DNA of 64,000 bases from Oscillospiraceae bacterium (GTDB lineage Bacteria; Bacillota; Clostridia; Lachnospirales; Lachnospiraceae), in NCBI GenBank assembly GCA_021771715.1, contig JAETOO010000002.1, forward strand, positions 186,001-250,000, given 5' to 3'. The notes below the pieces were generated by a model, which saw nothing but the letters and a program-made list of their open reading frames with translations, did no database searches and was not told where the DNA came from. This document shows, in pieces, positions 8,984 through 17,686 of this stretch. The stretch's first letter is position 1. Every line of letters begins with the position of its first letter. The position numbers and the translations under genes are program-made.

Positions 8984-9214
8984 TTATTCCTCCTGATCCT
9001 TCCGGACCTGATACACCAGGTAGTCCAGGCAGTCAATGCATTTCTGTCCCTCATGCACCTGGTCGAGCAGCTCGCGCCGGTGCTTCTCCAGCGCTTTCAG
9101 CCCCTCCCTGGTTCTGCCTCCGGTCAGATCCTCCGCGACCGAGGCGCATGTCTTCTCATCACAGCCTGCATCCTTCAGATTTTGAATGATCTCATCCTTT
9201 TCCGGATTTTTCAT
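8984..9214 (-). CDS. Small uncharacterised cysteine-containing helical protein, coupled to the xylosidase
   Basis: This 76-residue charged, probably helical protein has four cysteines in the pairs DAGCDEKTCA and QKCIDCLDYLVYQ. Its C-terminal half (KALEKHRRELLDQVHEGQK followed by the cysteine pair) resembles a small family seen in Clostridia that I recognise only as uncharacterised. It is not a fragment of a larger gene here. I prefer the ATG at 9214, nine bases from GGGAGG. An ATG two codons upstream is too close to the ribosome site. The stop codon is four bases from the xylosidase start, and the xylosidase ribosome site overlaps its last codons, so it is real and cotranslated. Function is unknown. 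Confidence 0.75.
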   Translation of the reverse strand: MKNPEKDEIIQNLKDAGCDEKTCASVAEDLTGGRTREGLKALEKHRRELLDQVHEGQKCIDCLDYLVYQVRKDQEE

Positions 9215-9475
9215 ACCCATTTCCCTCCCGGAGTGATGTGCCGGGAGCGGCCGAATGAAAGCTGCAGAAAACTCTGCACTTTGCGCGCCGCTCCGTCTCT
9301 GTGTTCCGTTTTTCTGGCAGACTTCTGTGTCCGCTCAGGCACTGCCGGCTCTGCAGCAACTGGCCTTTCCGGCTTACCTTTCCTGCATTACTTCCAGTCG
9401 CGTTTGAGACCTCTGTATTTCAAATGTTGCGCTTTCTACACACGTTTGGCGCCAGTCTGTACGGCAATCTTCGCA

Positions 9476-10342
9476 CTATTCTGTCTGCGCTTCTGTCTCT
9501 GCCTCGCTCACAGCTTCCGTCTCCGCCTCTGCCTCGGCCGCTGCCTTCGGATCCTGGGACATGTCGCTGCCGAAATATTTCACGGACAGCTCGGAGAGCT
9601 CGCCGGACTCGCTCATCTCAGCGATCGCATCGTTCATCGCCTCGATCAGGCTCGCGGAATCCTCGCCCTTGCGGACCGGAATCGCGACGTGTGACGCGTC
9701 ATCCGTCAGCGCTGCGATCTTGACCGGAGCATCCGGGTGCTCCTTCTTGTAGTCGTAGTACGTCACCTCTGCGTTCAGCGTCGCGTCCACGCGCCCTGCG
9801 AGCAGCAGCTCGATCGTCTGATTCAGGTCGTCCACGCCCGTCGCGTTCGCGCCGTAGCTCTCCGCGAGCGCCGCGTAGGTACTCGTCAGCGTGTTCGCCG
9901 TCGTCTTGCCCTCGAGATCCTCGAACGAAGTGATCTCGTCGTTGTCCTCCGCCACCATGATCGCGGTGCGGATGTAGCAGTACGGATCGCTGAAATCATA
10001 CTTCTGTGCGCGGTCCTCCGTGATCTCCACGCCGTTCGCCATAATGTCATAGCGCTCCGCATCGATCCCCGCGAGCAGGCCGTCAAATTCCCCCTCCACA
10101 AACGTCGCCTTGACGCCGAGCTTGTCAGCGATCTTCTGCGCAACCTCGATATCGTAGCCGACGAGCTGGTCCTCCTCGTCGTGGTAGGTCCACGGAGCCC
10201 AGGTTCCCTCCGTCGCAATCACGATCTCGCCCTTCTCCTGAATCCGCGCCAACAGATCCGACTCCTCCGCCCGGACGCCCGGAAGTGCGGCAGTCAGAGA
10301 AAGTGCCAGTGTCACCCCTGCAGCAATGTGCTTCTTGTTCAT
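9476..10342 (-). CDS. Amino-acid ABC transporter substrate-binding protein (family 3)
   Basis: This 288-residue exported receptor for a polar amino acid or cystine belongs to solute-binding family 3. Residues 1-25 form a signal peptide ending GVRA, with no lipobox cysteine. The first lobe shows IVIATEGTWAPWTY and YDIEVAQKIADKLG. The second lobe has LEGKTTANTLTSTY and LLLAGRVDATLNAE. After the expected end of the domain the protein continues with an acidic low-complexity tail of about 24 residues rich in Ala, Glu and Thr, like the tail of the parvulin-like protein at 25.9 kb. It is the last gene of a permease-ATPase-receptor set on the minus strand, 349 bp from the ATPase. Confidence 0.93.
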   Translation of the reverse strand: MNKKHIAAGVTLALSLTAALPGVRAEESDLLARIQEKGEIVIATEGTWAPWTYHDEEDQLVGYDIEVAQKIADKLGVKATFVEGEFDGLLAGIDAERYDIMANGVEITEDRAQKYDFSDPYCYIRTAIMVAEDNDEITSFEDLEGKTTANTLTSTYAALAESYGANATGVDDLNQTIELLLAGRVDATLNAEVTYYDYKKEHPDAPVKIAALTDDASHVAIPVRKGEDSASLIEAMNDAIAEMSESGELSELSVKYFGSDMSQDPKAAAEAEAETEAVSEAETEAQTE

Positions 10343-10691
10343 GATTCATTCCTTCCTTTCTTTTCCATAAAATTGAAAACTGCTCTTGTCTGGTGTTTCG
10401 CGGGTCCTCCAGTCATGCCTCTTCATACAGCTATGAAACGCATGGTCTTTCGGGCCCTCTGATACACGGATTGCCCCGCCTTTTGCGTTTCCGCAATCCG
10501 CTATCCTCATATATCATACAGCCATCCAAGGATCACATCTATACTCCAGGATAACCGCTGAATATGCCAACCCTTTTTTCATCACAGCGTACAGGCCGCC
10601 AATTTTCTCGTACCCGCCCTCTCATGTATTCGTCTCTCCTCGCGGATTCCATCCTTCTCTCTGCTCATCCGCTTCCCGTCCGCCCGCTATC
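10343..10691. other. Intergenic spacer between ATPase and binding-protein genes
   Basis: I see no gene here. A stem of 8 bp (CGGATTGC with GCAATCCG, 10467-10500) encloses a GC-rich loop and could be a processing or partial-termination site upstream of the binding-protein gene. The length suggests that the binding protein has its own promoter, but I cannot place one confidently. Confidence 0.4.
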
Positions 10692-11441
10692 TCACGCGTC
10701 CATCTCCCCGCTCACGTTCCGGATGAACGCCCTTGTGCGCTCCTGCTGCGGGTGCTCGAAAAAGTCGCGCGCCGTACCGCTCTCCACGACGACGCCGTTC
10801 TCCATAAAGATCACGCGCGAGGACACATTTTTTGCGAAGCCCATCTCGTGCGTGACGACGAGCATCGTCATGCCGTCCGAGGCAAGCTGCCGCATCACGG
10901 CGAGCACCTCTCCGGTGAGCTCCGGGTCCAGCGCGGACGTCGGCTCGTCGAAGAGAATAATCTCCGGGTCGGCCGCGAGCGCGCGGGCGATCGCAACTCT
11001 CTGCTGCTGTCCGCCTGAGAGCTGGCTCGGATAATAATCCCGCCGGTCCGCCATCCCGACCCGCTCCAGAGCGCGCATCGCGATTTCCTCCGCCTGCTGC
11101 TTCGGCATTTTGCGGGCGATGATCAGGCCCTCTGTCACATTCTGAATCGCCGTCTTGTTCCGAAACAGGTTGTAGCTCTGAAACACGAACGCAGTCTTTT
11201 TCCGGATCCGCGCAATATCCCGCCGCGCAGCCCGGTGCAGGTCGAAGCGCTCACCGTCAAACATCATCTCGCCTCCGTCCGCCCGCTCCAAAAAATTCAC
11301 GCAGCGCAGCATCGTCGTCTTGCCCGAGCCGCTCGGCCCCAGAATCGCGACCACATCGCCCTTATCGACCTCCAGATCCACTCCTTTGAGCACCTCCAGA
11401 TCTCCGAACGCCTTCCGGAGCTGCCTGATCTCCAACATCAT
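10692..11441 (-). CDS. Amino-acid ABC transporter ATP-binding protein (GlnQ/HisP type)
   Basis: This 249-residue ATPase energises the polar-amino-acid importer. Walker [10 protein letters not shown] lies at about residues 35-43, the Q-loop at FVFQSYNLF near 86-94, the signature [16 protein letters not shown] near 140-155, Walker [15 protein letters not shown] near 160-173, and the H-loop VVTHEMGFA near 195-203. The length matches GlnQ-type proteins. Tandem ATG codons open the frame at 11441 and 11438, with an AGGGGGAGTCT ribosome site upstream. It is placed between its permease (175 bp upstream) and its binding protein on the same strand. Confidence 0.95.
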   Translation of the reverse strand: MMLEIRQLRKAFGDLEVLKGVDLEVDKGDVVAILGPSGSGKTTMLRCVNFLERADGGEMMFDGERFDLHRAARRDIARIRKKTAFVFQSYNLFRNKTAIQNVTEGLIIARKMPKQQAEEIAMRALERVGMADRRDYYPSQLSGGQQQRVAIARALAADPEIILFDEPTSALDPELTGEVLAVMRQLASDGMTMLVVTHEMGFAKNVSSRVIFMENGVVVESGTARDFFEHPQQERTRAFIRNVSGEMDA

Positions 11442-11616
11442 CTAAGACTCCCCCTCTGATAGTTGATTCACTGCTGTCATGCATAAATCAAAAAAACTGA
11501 CACATCTGCTACCTGCACGCCTATTCGCACCATCGGTACGCTCCTGTCATACACAGAATTTTAATCATGGCTCCCGACCTGCTCTGAATCCTAAGCATGA
11601 CTCCTGACATATGTAA

Positions 11617-12276
11617 TCAGTACGTACTCAGTTTCTTCTCCCCCACCCGCTGCAGCTTCGTGAGCACAGTCGAGAACAGCAGATAGATCAGCCCGACCTC
11701 GATGTACAGCGCCAGCGGCTCATACGTCCGCGCGACAATCCGCTGCGTCGCCATCAGCATCTCGAGCACCGTGATATTCGACGCAAGAGACGTATCCTTC
11801 ACCAGCGCAATCAGAGAATTGGACAGCGGCGGGAATGCCGTGCGCATCGCCTGCGGCAGCACAATCCTGCGGATAATCTGCAGATACGACATGCCGACGC
11901 AGTACCCGGCCTCCAGCTGCCCGACCGGCACAGACTCCAGCGCAGCCCGGATCGTCTCCGCACAGTACGCTCCCTCATTGATCGAGAACACAATCACCGC
12001 GGCCGGAAACGGATCAATCAGCACCCCCAGCCCAGGCAGCCCGTAGAAAATCACATAGAGCTGCACCAGCAGCGGCGTCCCCCGGACCACCCAGATATAA
12101 AAGCGCGCCAGCTGACGCAGCACACGGACATTCGCAAACTGCACAAGCGCCGTCACCGTCGCGATCACCAGCGCAAAAGAAAACGAAATCACCGTCAGCG
12201 GAATCGTCATCGTCAGTCCCGGCACCAGTATCTTAAAAAACGAATCCGCCAAAATTTCCATCAAACGCTCTGTCAT
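11617..12276 (-). CDS. Amino-acid ABC transporter permease (HisM/GlnP type)
   Basis: This 219-residue inner-membrane permease of the polar-amino-acid importer has a HEQRO-type N-terminus (GLTMTIPLTVISFSFALVIA), the conserved FYIWVVRGTPLLVQLYVIFYGLP, and the EAA coupling loop VGQLEAGYCVGMSYLQIIRRI ending in VLPQAMRTAFP. The ATG at 12276 has an AAGGGGG ribosome site. A GTG one codon upstream is less likely. Only one permease is present, so it probably works as a homodimer. It is first in the permease-ATPase-receptor set and divergent from a LysR gene, which is the natural candidate regulator. Confidence 0.95.
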   Translation of the reverse strand: MTERLMEILADSFFKILVPGLTMTIPLTVISFSFALVIATVTALVQFANVRVLRQLARFYIWVVRGTPLLVQLYVIFYGLPGLGVLIDPFPAAVIVFSINEGAYCAETIRAALESVPVGQLEAGYCVGMSYLQIIRRIVLPQAMRTAFPPLSNSLIALVKDTSLASNITVLEMLMATQRIVARTYEPLALYIEVGLIYLLFSTVLTKLQRVGEKKLSTY

Positions 12277-12595
12277 CACAGAACCCCCTTCTCATCCTCA
12301 CCGTATCTGCACTCACACCCGGCGGCCTTTCCTGCACCCAATGCATCGGCCTGTCCATTGGCCCACCGTCTCTACGTCCTGCATCCAGTCTCACATCCAG
12401 CCACCGTCTCCGCATCCTGCACCCTGCTGCTGGCAGATACTTCCTGTACACTATAAATCAGAACTCCACAAATAGCAAATGCTTATATCAAATACGTTTA
12501 TATGCTTGACAAGCATATCTTTTACATGCTACAGTACCTCCAGACGCAATCAAATATAAATCCAGCCACTGTTACAGCTCATCCAGCCACTGTCA

Positions 12596-12837
12596 GAGAA
12601 GATTGCAGGGTCGTCCGAAAGCGACTATCGCGAGTCTTTACAAGCACTTGGGTCCCGGAAGACCGGAGCATCTGTAAAAATCCTGCCTTCCGGCAGGATT
12701 TTTAGCTGGCACTGTCTGAGACAAATGTGCATCAGGCACATTTGGCGAGTTGCCAGCGGCAGATGCGCAGGTCTTCCGGGACCCTAGTGCTTGTAGACGA
12801 GCGATTCGGAGCTTTCAGACGACCCTGCAATCTTCTC
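12596..12837. repeat. 242-bp folded inverted-repeat element with nested hairpins (MITE or structured RNA)
   Basis: Arms of about 78 bases (12596-12674 and 12759-12837) are complementary. Twenty outer base pairs are perfect (12596-12615 with 12818-12837), followed by blocks of 6, 9, 15 and 7 pairs separated by small internal loops. The central part holds two further hairpins: 12675-12687 with 12692-12704 (13 perfect pairs, 4-base loop, A- and T-rich ends like a bidirectional terminator) and 12722-12730 with 12736-12744 (9 pairs), the latter enclosed by GCTGGCA/TGCCAGC (12705-12711 with 12751-12757). It sits between two divergent genes, where a terminator has no obvious job. No reading frame inside it is convincing. 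It could be a non-autonomous mobile element or an RNA gene. Confidence 0.85.
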
Positions 12838-12902
12838 GTCCTGCCAGCCAAACTGCCCCCCCCAACCTTTTACCCCATCATATATCCACAGGAGCCTTCA
12901 TC

Positions 12903-13781
12903 ATGGAACTACGCGTACTACAATATTTCCTCGCCGTCGCCCGCGAGCAGAGCATCTCCGGCGCCTCGGAATTTCTGCACCTGTCGCAGCCGACACTCTC
13001 CCGCCAGCTCAAAGAACTCGAGGAAGAGCTCGGCAAACAACTCTTCATCCGCGGCAGCCGGCGCATCACCCTGACCGAGGAGGGCATGATTCTGCGCCGC
13101 CGCGCCGAGGAGATCCTCGGACTCGTCAAAAAAACCGAGAACGAAATTTCGCTCTCGGATGAGACAATCTCCGGAGACATCTACATCGGCGCCGGAGAGA
13201 CCGATGCGATCCACCTGCTCGCAAAGGCGGCCTACCGCCTGCGCCAGAATTATCCCCAGATTCACTTTCACATTTCCAGCGGCGACACCTGCAACGTCAC
13301 AGAGCAGCTCGACCGCGGGCTGATCGACTTCGGCCTCCTGTTCGACCCGACCGACCTCTCAAAGTACAACCATCTGAGGCTCCCGGCCTGCGACACCTGG
13401 GGCGTCCTGATGCGGCACGACTCTCCGCTCGCCGAAAAAGAAACCATCACCCCGCCCGATCTCTGGGACAAGCCTCTGATCCTCTCCCGGCAGCAGCACG
13501 AGGGCGGGCAGCTCGCACTCTGGCTGCAGCGCGAGCTCGCCTCCCTCGATATCGCGGCGACCTACAACCTGATCTACAATGCCTCCATCCTCGTCGACGA
13601 AGGCATCGGCTACGCCATCACCCTCGACCGCCTGATCCACACCTGCGGCGACCGCAGCCTCTGCTTCCGCCCCCTCTCCCCGGTGTTAAAAGTCGGCATG
13701 AACCTCGTATGGAAAAAATATCAGGTGCACTCAAAAGCCGCCGAGAAATATCTGGAAGAACTGAGAAGCTTTACTGTCTGA
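12903..13781 (+). CDS. LysR-family transcriptional regulator
   Basis: This 292-residue regulator has an N-terminal winged helix-turn-helix (residues 1-60: MELRVLQYFLAVAREQSISG, then HLSQPTLSRQLKELEEELGK, the recognition helix) and a LysR substrate-binding domain from about residue 90. The ATG at 12903 follows CAGGAGCCTTCATC. It is divergent from the amino-acid transporter, the usual LysR arrangement for local control, although the 626-bp spacer, with a 242-bp folded element in it, is long for that. The effector-binding domain gives no clear ligand. Length matches the family. Confidence 0.94.
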   Translation: MELRVLQYFLAVAREQSISGASEFLHLSQPTLSRQLKELEEELGKQLFIRGSRRITLTEEGMILRRRAEEILGLVKKTENEISLSDETISGDIYIGAGETDAIHLLAKAAYRLRQNYPQIHFHISSGDTCNVTEQLDRGLIDFGLLFDPTDLSKYNHLRLPACDTWGVLMRHDSPLAEKETITPPDLWDKPLILSRQQHEGGQLALWLQRELASLDIAATYNLIYNASILVDEGIGYAITLDRLIHTCGDRSLCFRPLSPVLKVGMNLVWKKYQVHSKAAEKYLEELRSFTV

Positions 13782-13828
13782 GAAATATGTATATCCTGCT
13801 TTTTCGAACTTAATGAAAATATCAGGTC

Positions 13829-13883
13829 AAATCGGGTCAATCGGGTCAGGCAAGTTGACCCGATTGACCCGATTTGCTATAAT
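13829..13883 (+). promoter_or_regulatory. Promoter embedded in a perfect 20-bp inverted-repeat operator
   Basis: The arms 13829-13848 and 13856-13875 are perfect 20-bp inverted repeats around a 7-base spacer, and each arm is itself a direct repeat of TCGGGTCAA. The -35 box TTGACC (13855-13860) lies inside the right arm, and a consensus -10 box TATAAT follows 17 bases later (13878-13883). A protein bound to the palindrome would cover the -35 region. The likely user is the downstream protein with its C-terminal winged helix, as an autorepressor. Confidence 0.85.
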
Positions 13884-13917
13884 GTAGCCAGCAAATCGAG
13901 ATAAAGGAGATCGCGTT

Positions 13918-15261
13918 ATGCTTTTTCGGGAAAGTGAAACCATAGAGCTGAAGGAAGCGGTTGTGGACGACATAAAAAAGGAAATTACTGCTTTTGCTAA
14001 CTGTGACGGCGGAAAGCTGTATATTGGCGTTCAGGATGACGGCACAGTAGTCGGACTTGATGATCCTGACGGCGTTTCTTTGCAGATCAGCAATATGGTA
14101 AGGGATGCAATTAAACCGGATGTGACAATGTTTCTGCATTATCAAACAATAGAGGAAGATGGAAAAGAAATTGTTGCTGTGGATATTCAGCGCGGAACGG
14201 ATCGCCCTTACTATCTTGCCAAAAAGGGGATGCGTCCAGAGGGCGTATATGTCAGACAAGGCTATTCCTCCGTTCCTGCCACTGACACGGCGATCCGTCG
14301 TATGATTAAGGAAACGGATGGAGATCGCTTTGAGGCTATGCGTTGCTTAAATCAGGAACTTACATTTGAAACCGTCAAAAAAGAGTTTGTGCTTCGGGAA
14401 GTAGACTTCGGCCCGCAACAAATGCGCACTTTGAAGCTGATCGACCGGGATAACCTTTACACCAACTTAGGTCTGCTTCTATCCGATCAATGCGTCCATA
14501 CCATCAAGGTCGCTGTTTTTCAGGGAACGGATCAGACAATTTTTAAAGACCGCCGGGAATTCACCGGATCGCTGATGCAGCAAATGAACGAAGTTTATGA
14601 CTTTATCGACTTCCGCAATCAGACCCGCGCAACTATAGAAAAGCTGTTGAGAATTGATGTCAGGGACTACCCGGAAATTGCCGTCCGGGAGGCATTGCTA
14701 AATCTCCTGGTTCACCGCGATTATTCCTTTCGTGCCAGTGCGCTTATCAGTATTTATGCCGACCGGATTGAATTTGTATCGATTGGCGGATTGATGCCTG
14801 GAATCGACTTGGAAGATATTATGGTAGGTATTTCCGTATGTAGAAACCAGGACCTTGCAAATGTGTTCTACCGTCTGCATTTGATTGAGGCTTACGGTAC
14901 CGGGATGGGTAAGATTATGAACGCATACGGAGGCATGGAAGAAAAGCCGACAATTGAAACAACCAAAAATGCCTTTAAGATCACATTGCCCAACATTAAC
15001 GCCAAATATGAAACAGGAAATGTTTCTGTACCGAGAGCAAAATCAATCGCAGGCTCTGCCGGGGCTGAAAAAAGCCTGAGCAATGAAGAAAAAGTATTGG
15101 AATATGCCCGGTCTCATGGCGCTGTCACAAGAAATGATGTGATCGAATTGCTTGAAGTAAGTACATCTACCGCTTCCAGAGTTATCAGGAAAATGGTAAA
15201 AAACAACTTGCTAAAGCAGAATGGAAAAGCAAGAAACACCAACTATACTATTATAAAATAA
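13918..15261 (+). CDS. AlbA_2 (Schlafen-like) domain regulator with GHKL-type module and C-terminal winged helix
   Basis: This 447-residue protein has an N-terminal AlbA_2 domain (about residues 1-120: FRESETIELKE, then ITAFANCDGGKLYIGVQDDG and ATDTAIRRMIKE). A central RecG-C-terminal/HATPase_c_4-like module follows, with VREALLNLLVHRDYS near 257-271 and HLIEAYGTGMGKIM near 321-334. A C-terminal winged helix-turn-helix (LEVSTSTASRVIRKMVKN near 415-432) completes it. Such proteins are annotated as ATP-binding or transcriptional regulators. Roles in stress and mobile-element biology are suspected but rarely proven. The ATG has an AAAGGAGATCGCGTT site. The gene is visibly more AT-rich than its neighbours, suggesting transfer. 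A palindromic promoter precedes it and a 97-bp hairpin element begins two bases after its stop. Confidence 0.85.
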   Translation: MLFRESETIELKEAVVDDIKKEITAFANCDGGKLYIGVQDDGTVVGLDDPDGVSLQISNMVRDAIKPDVTMFLHYQTIEEDGKEIVAVDIQRGTDRPYYLAKKGMRPEGVYVRQGYSSVPATDTAIRRMIKETDGDRFEAMRCLNQELTFETVKKEFVLREVDFGPQQMRTLKLIDRDNLYTNLGLLLSDQCVHTIKVAVFQGTDQTIFKDRREFTGSLMQQMNEVYDFIDFRNQTRATIEKLLRIDVRDYPEIAVREALLNLLVHRDYSFRASALISIYADRIEFVSIGGLMPGIDLEDIMVGISVCRNQDLANVFYRLHLIEAYGTGMGKIMNAYGGMEEKPTIETTKNAFKITLPNINAKYETGNVSVPRAKSIAGSAGAEKSLSNEEKVLEYARSHGAVTRNDVIELLEVSTSTASRVIRKMVKNNLLKQNGKARNTNYTIIK

Positions 15262-15262
15262 T

Positions 15263-15359
15263 GAAGAGAGTGTCGCAAAATGCGGCAAATCCACAATGAC
15301 TGGTATCTGTGCGATTGATTAGCAGTGGCATTTGCCGGCAATTTTGCAACCTCCTCTTC
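15263..15359 (+). repeat. 97-bp long-hairpin element, copy B of the GAGGGTG family
   Basis: The ends (GAAGAG and CTCTTC) and the adjacent arms pair over about 25 positions: GAGAGTGTCGCAAAATGC pairs with the complement of GCAATTTTGCAACCTCCTC, and GGCAAAT pairs with ATTTGCC. The inner part reads CCACAATGACTGGTATCTGT and is shared almost exactly, in opposite orientation, with the element at 59291-59388. It starts directly after the stop codon of the AlbA_2 gene and probably serves as a 3'-end structure. A T-run follows at 15371. Confidence 0.8.
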
Positions 15360-15461
15360 CGTCAGGAAACTTTTTCATACAAAAAGAAGTTCATGCCGTT
15401 TTGGGAACGCTGTGTGTTTATCTCATTATTCTTTGAGATATATTTCCTGACCGATTATCAT

Positions 15462-17657
15462 TTACTCCTCCACCTTCTCCGCCACTGCCATATACGAATC
15501 GTAGTTGCACTCCGGTCTGGGCAGCACGAAGCCGCCGTGCATCAAGGCTGCGCCGGTGTACGCGCGCCCGTCGACCAGGTAGTGCGCATCCGGAATCAGG
15601 CCCTTCCACTTGATCCGGTGCGGCTTCGGGTTCCCGTGCAGGTCGGTGTAGACCACGCTCAGGGACGCACGGCTGCCGTCCGGCATCACGTAGCTCCACG
15701 CGGTAAAATCGCCGTTCTCCGCCGGGGAGCTCAGGCGGTAATAATCGCCGCGCTGGAACAGATCGTAGTTCGCATTGTACAGCGCAATCTGCTCCCCTGC
15801 CTCCTGCAGCTCTTCCTCGGTCAGCTTGCCCAGATCGAGCTCGTACCCGAAGGAGCCCTGCATCGCACAGATTCCGCGCGTCTTAAACGGAGTCACGCGC
15901 CCGTTCTGGTGATTCGGGCAGACAGAGACGTGCGCCGCCACCGCCGACATCGGATACCCGTACGACGTCCCGTGGTGGATCCACAGCCGCTCGATCGCGT
16001 CCGTGTTGTCGCTGCACCAGATCTGCGGCACGTAGTACAGCATACCCGCGTCGAACCGCCCGCCGCCACCGCTGCAGCCCTCGATCAGAAGGTCCGGGTG
16101 CTTCTCCAGAATGTGCTCCATCACCTCATAGAGCCCCAGAACGTATTTGTGGCGCACAGCCCCCTGGCTCAGTTCCGGATTGGCCGCGCTGAATACATTG
16201 TCCACGCTGCGGTTCATATCCCACTTGATATATGCAATGTTCGCCGAGTCCAGCAGCGCGTCAATCGAATCCTTCATGTACGCGATGACCTCGCGCCTCG
16301 ACAGATCCAGCGTCAGCTGATTCCTGCCGCGGACCGGATCACGGCCCGGTATCGTCATCGCCCAGTCCGGGTGCTCCCGGTACAGGTCGCTGTCCTCCGA
16401 GACCATCTCCGGCTCGATCCAGATGCCGAACTTCAGGCCCAGGTCGTTCACCTGCTGCACCAGGCTGCCGAGCGTGCAGCCCAGCTTCTCCTCATTCACG
16501 TACCAGTCGCCAAGGCCGGAGTTGTCATCGTTGCGCTTCCCGAACCAGCCGTCGTCCAGCACCAGCATATCCAGCCCGATCCTGGCCGCCTGGCGCGCGA
16601 TCGCCAGAAGCTTCTCCCCCGTGAAATCAAAGTACGTCGCCTCCCAGTTGTTGACGAGCGTCGGCCGCCTCTGATCCTTCCACGGGCTGCGGATCAGCCG
16701 GCGGTACATCGCCCGCTGGAGCCCTCTCGTGAGCGCGCCCAATCCGTCATCCGCATATGAGATCAGCGCCTCCGGGGTCACAAACGTCTCGCCCTTCGAC
16801 AGCGTCCAGCAGAAATCCTCGTCGTTGATCCCGCACACCAGCCGCACGCTGTCAAACTGGTCGACCTCCGCCTGGATCTGAAAGCTGCCGCTGTACAGCA
16901 AGGAGACTGCCATGCACGCTCCGGACTCCTCCGTCGTATCCCGGTCACAGAGGATGACAAACGGATTGTGCTGATGGCTCGACGTCCCTCTGCCGCTTGC
17001 GATCTCCGTGATCCCGTGGCCGAGCGTCCTGCGCTCAGGCTGCCGCTCTCCGGCGTGCTTCCCGTAGAAGTTTACGAGGTCCTTCTCCCCCTCCGGGAAA
17101 TCCAGGCACAGGCTCATCGCGCGGCCAACCTCCAGCGCCGTATCGCCGCGATTCTCAATCACAGCCGCCCGCGTGATCAGATTCTCCTCCTCGTACACCC
17201 CGTAGAGCAGCGTCACATAGACCTCCTCATACAGATCCCTGAGCACGATCTCGAGCGTCTGCACCGCGTCCCCGTCCTCGGCCCAGGCATGCGGGAGCCC
17301 CGGCAGCGTGTACTTGCCCTCCAGAATCCGGTGCGACTCATATCGAAGATCCAGCGCCGGCACCTTCCCCACCAGCCTGGCCTTGAGCGCCTTCACCCGG
17401 AAATCGCCGTTCCCGTGCACCGCATACTCCTGCGGATAAAAATCGAGGGAGTAGCGCCGGTCGCCGCCGGCTCCTGCCGGCTGTGCGCAGAATCCGTGAT
17501 CGTCCGGCACGATCAGGTACGAATAATCGCTCTCGTCCGTCAGAGCGCCAAAGTATGTGTGCAAAAGCACCTTGTTCTCATCTACCTTCATCTGGTAGGT
17601 GCTGTTTTTCGTGTGGAGCGTGAAGGTCCCCGCCTCCCGGTCAAATCTGATTGCCAT
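15462..17657 (-). CDS. Alpha-galactosidase, glycoside hydrolase family 36
   Basis: This 731-residue cytoplasmic enzyme releases terminal alpha-galactose from raffinose-type or galactomannan oligosaccharides. It has an N-terminal beta-supersandwich (1-330), then a TIM barrel containing LVNNWEATYFDFT, the substrate-gripping MLVLDDGWFGKRNDD, the nucleophile Asp in YIKWDMNRS (near 478-486), and the acid/base Asp in IWCSDNTDAIERL (near 543-555), followed by a small C-terminal beta-domain. Length matches the 720-750-residue clostridial type. The ATG at 17657 has AAGGAGGCGGCAT upstream. A -10 box TATAAT (17687-17692) and a GCAGCC/GGCTGC dyad (17700-17714) remain in the 77-bp upstream gap. Such genes are commonly controlled by a divergent AraC/MsmR regulator, of which only a remnant survives nearby. 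Confidence 0.95.
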   Translation of the reverse strand: MAIRFDREAGTFTLHTKNSTYQMKVDENKVLLHTYFGALTDESDYSYLIVPDDHGFCAQPAGAGGDRRYSLDFYPQEYAVHGNGDFRVKALKARLVGKVPALDLRYESHRILEGKYTLPGLPHAWAEDGDAVQTLEIVLRDLYEEVYVTLLYGVYEEENLITRAAVIENRGDTALEVGRAMSLCLDFPEGEKDLVNFYGKHAGERQPERRTLGHGITEIASGRGTSSHQHNPFVILCDRDTTEESGACMAVSLLYSGSFQIQAEVDQFDSVRLVCGINDEDFCWTLSKGETFVTPEALISYADDGLGALTRGLQRAMYRRLIRSPWKDQRRPTLVNNWEATYFDFTGEKLLAIARQAARIGLDMLVLDDGWFGKRNDDNSGLGDWYVNEEKLGCTLGSLVQQVNDLGLKFGIWIEPEMVSEDSDLYREHPDWAMTIPGRDPVRGRNQLTLDLSRREVIAYMKDSIDALLDSANIAYIKWDMNRSVDNVFSAANPELSQGAVRHKYVLGLYEVMEHILEKHPDLLIEGCSGGGGRFDAGMLYYVPQIWCSDNTDAIERLWIHHGTSYGYPMSAVAAHVSVCPNHQNGRVTPFKTRGICAMQGSFGYELDLGKLTEEELQEAGEQIALYNANYDLFQRGDYYRLSSPAENGDFTAWSYVMPDGSRASLSVVYTDLHGNPKPHRIKWKGLIPDAHYLVDGRAYTGAALMHGGFVLPRPECNYDSYMAVAEKVEE

Positions 17658-17686
17658 ATGCCGCCTCCTTAAATTCTTTTTTCTGG

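Noticed and set aside
12675-12704. Ordinary Rho-independent terminator
   Set aside because: The hairpin is excellent, but it is nested in a larger inverted repeat and lies between two divergent start codons, so no transcript needs terminating there.
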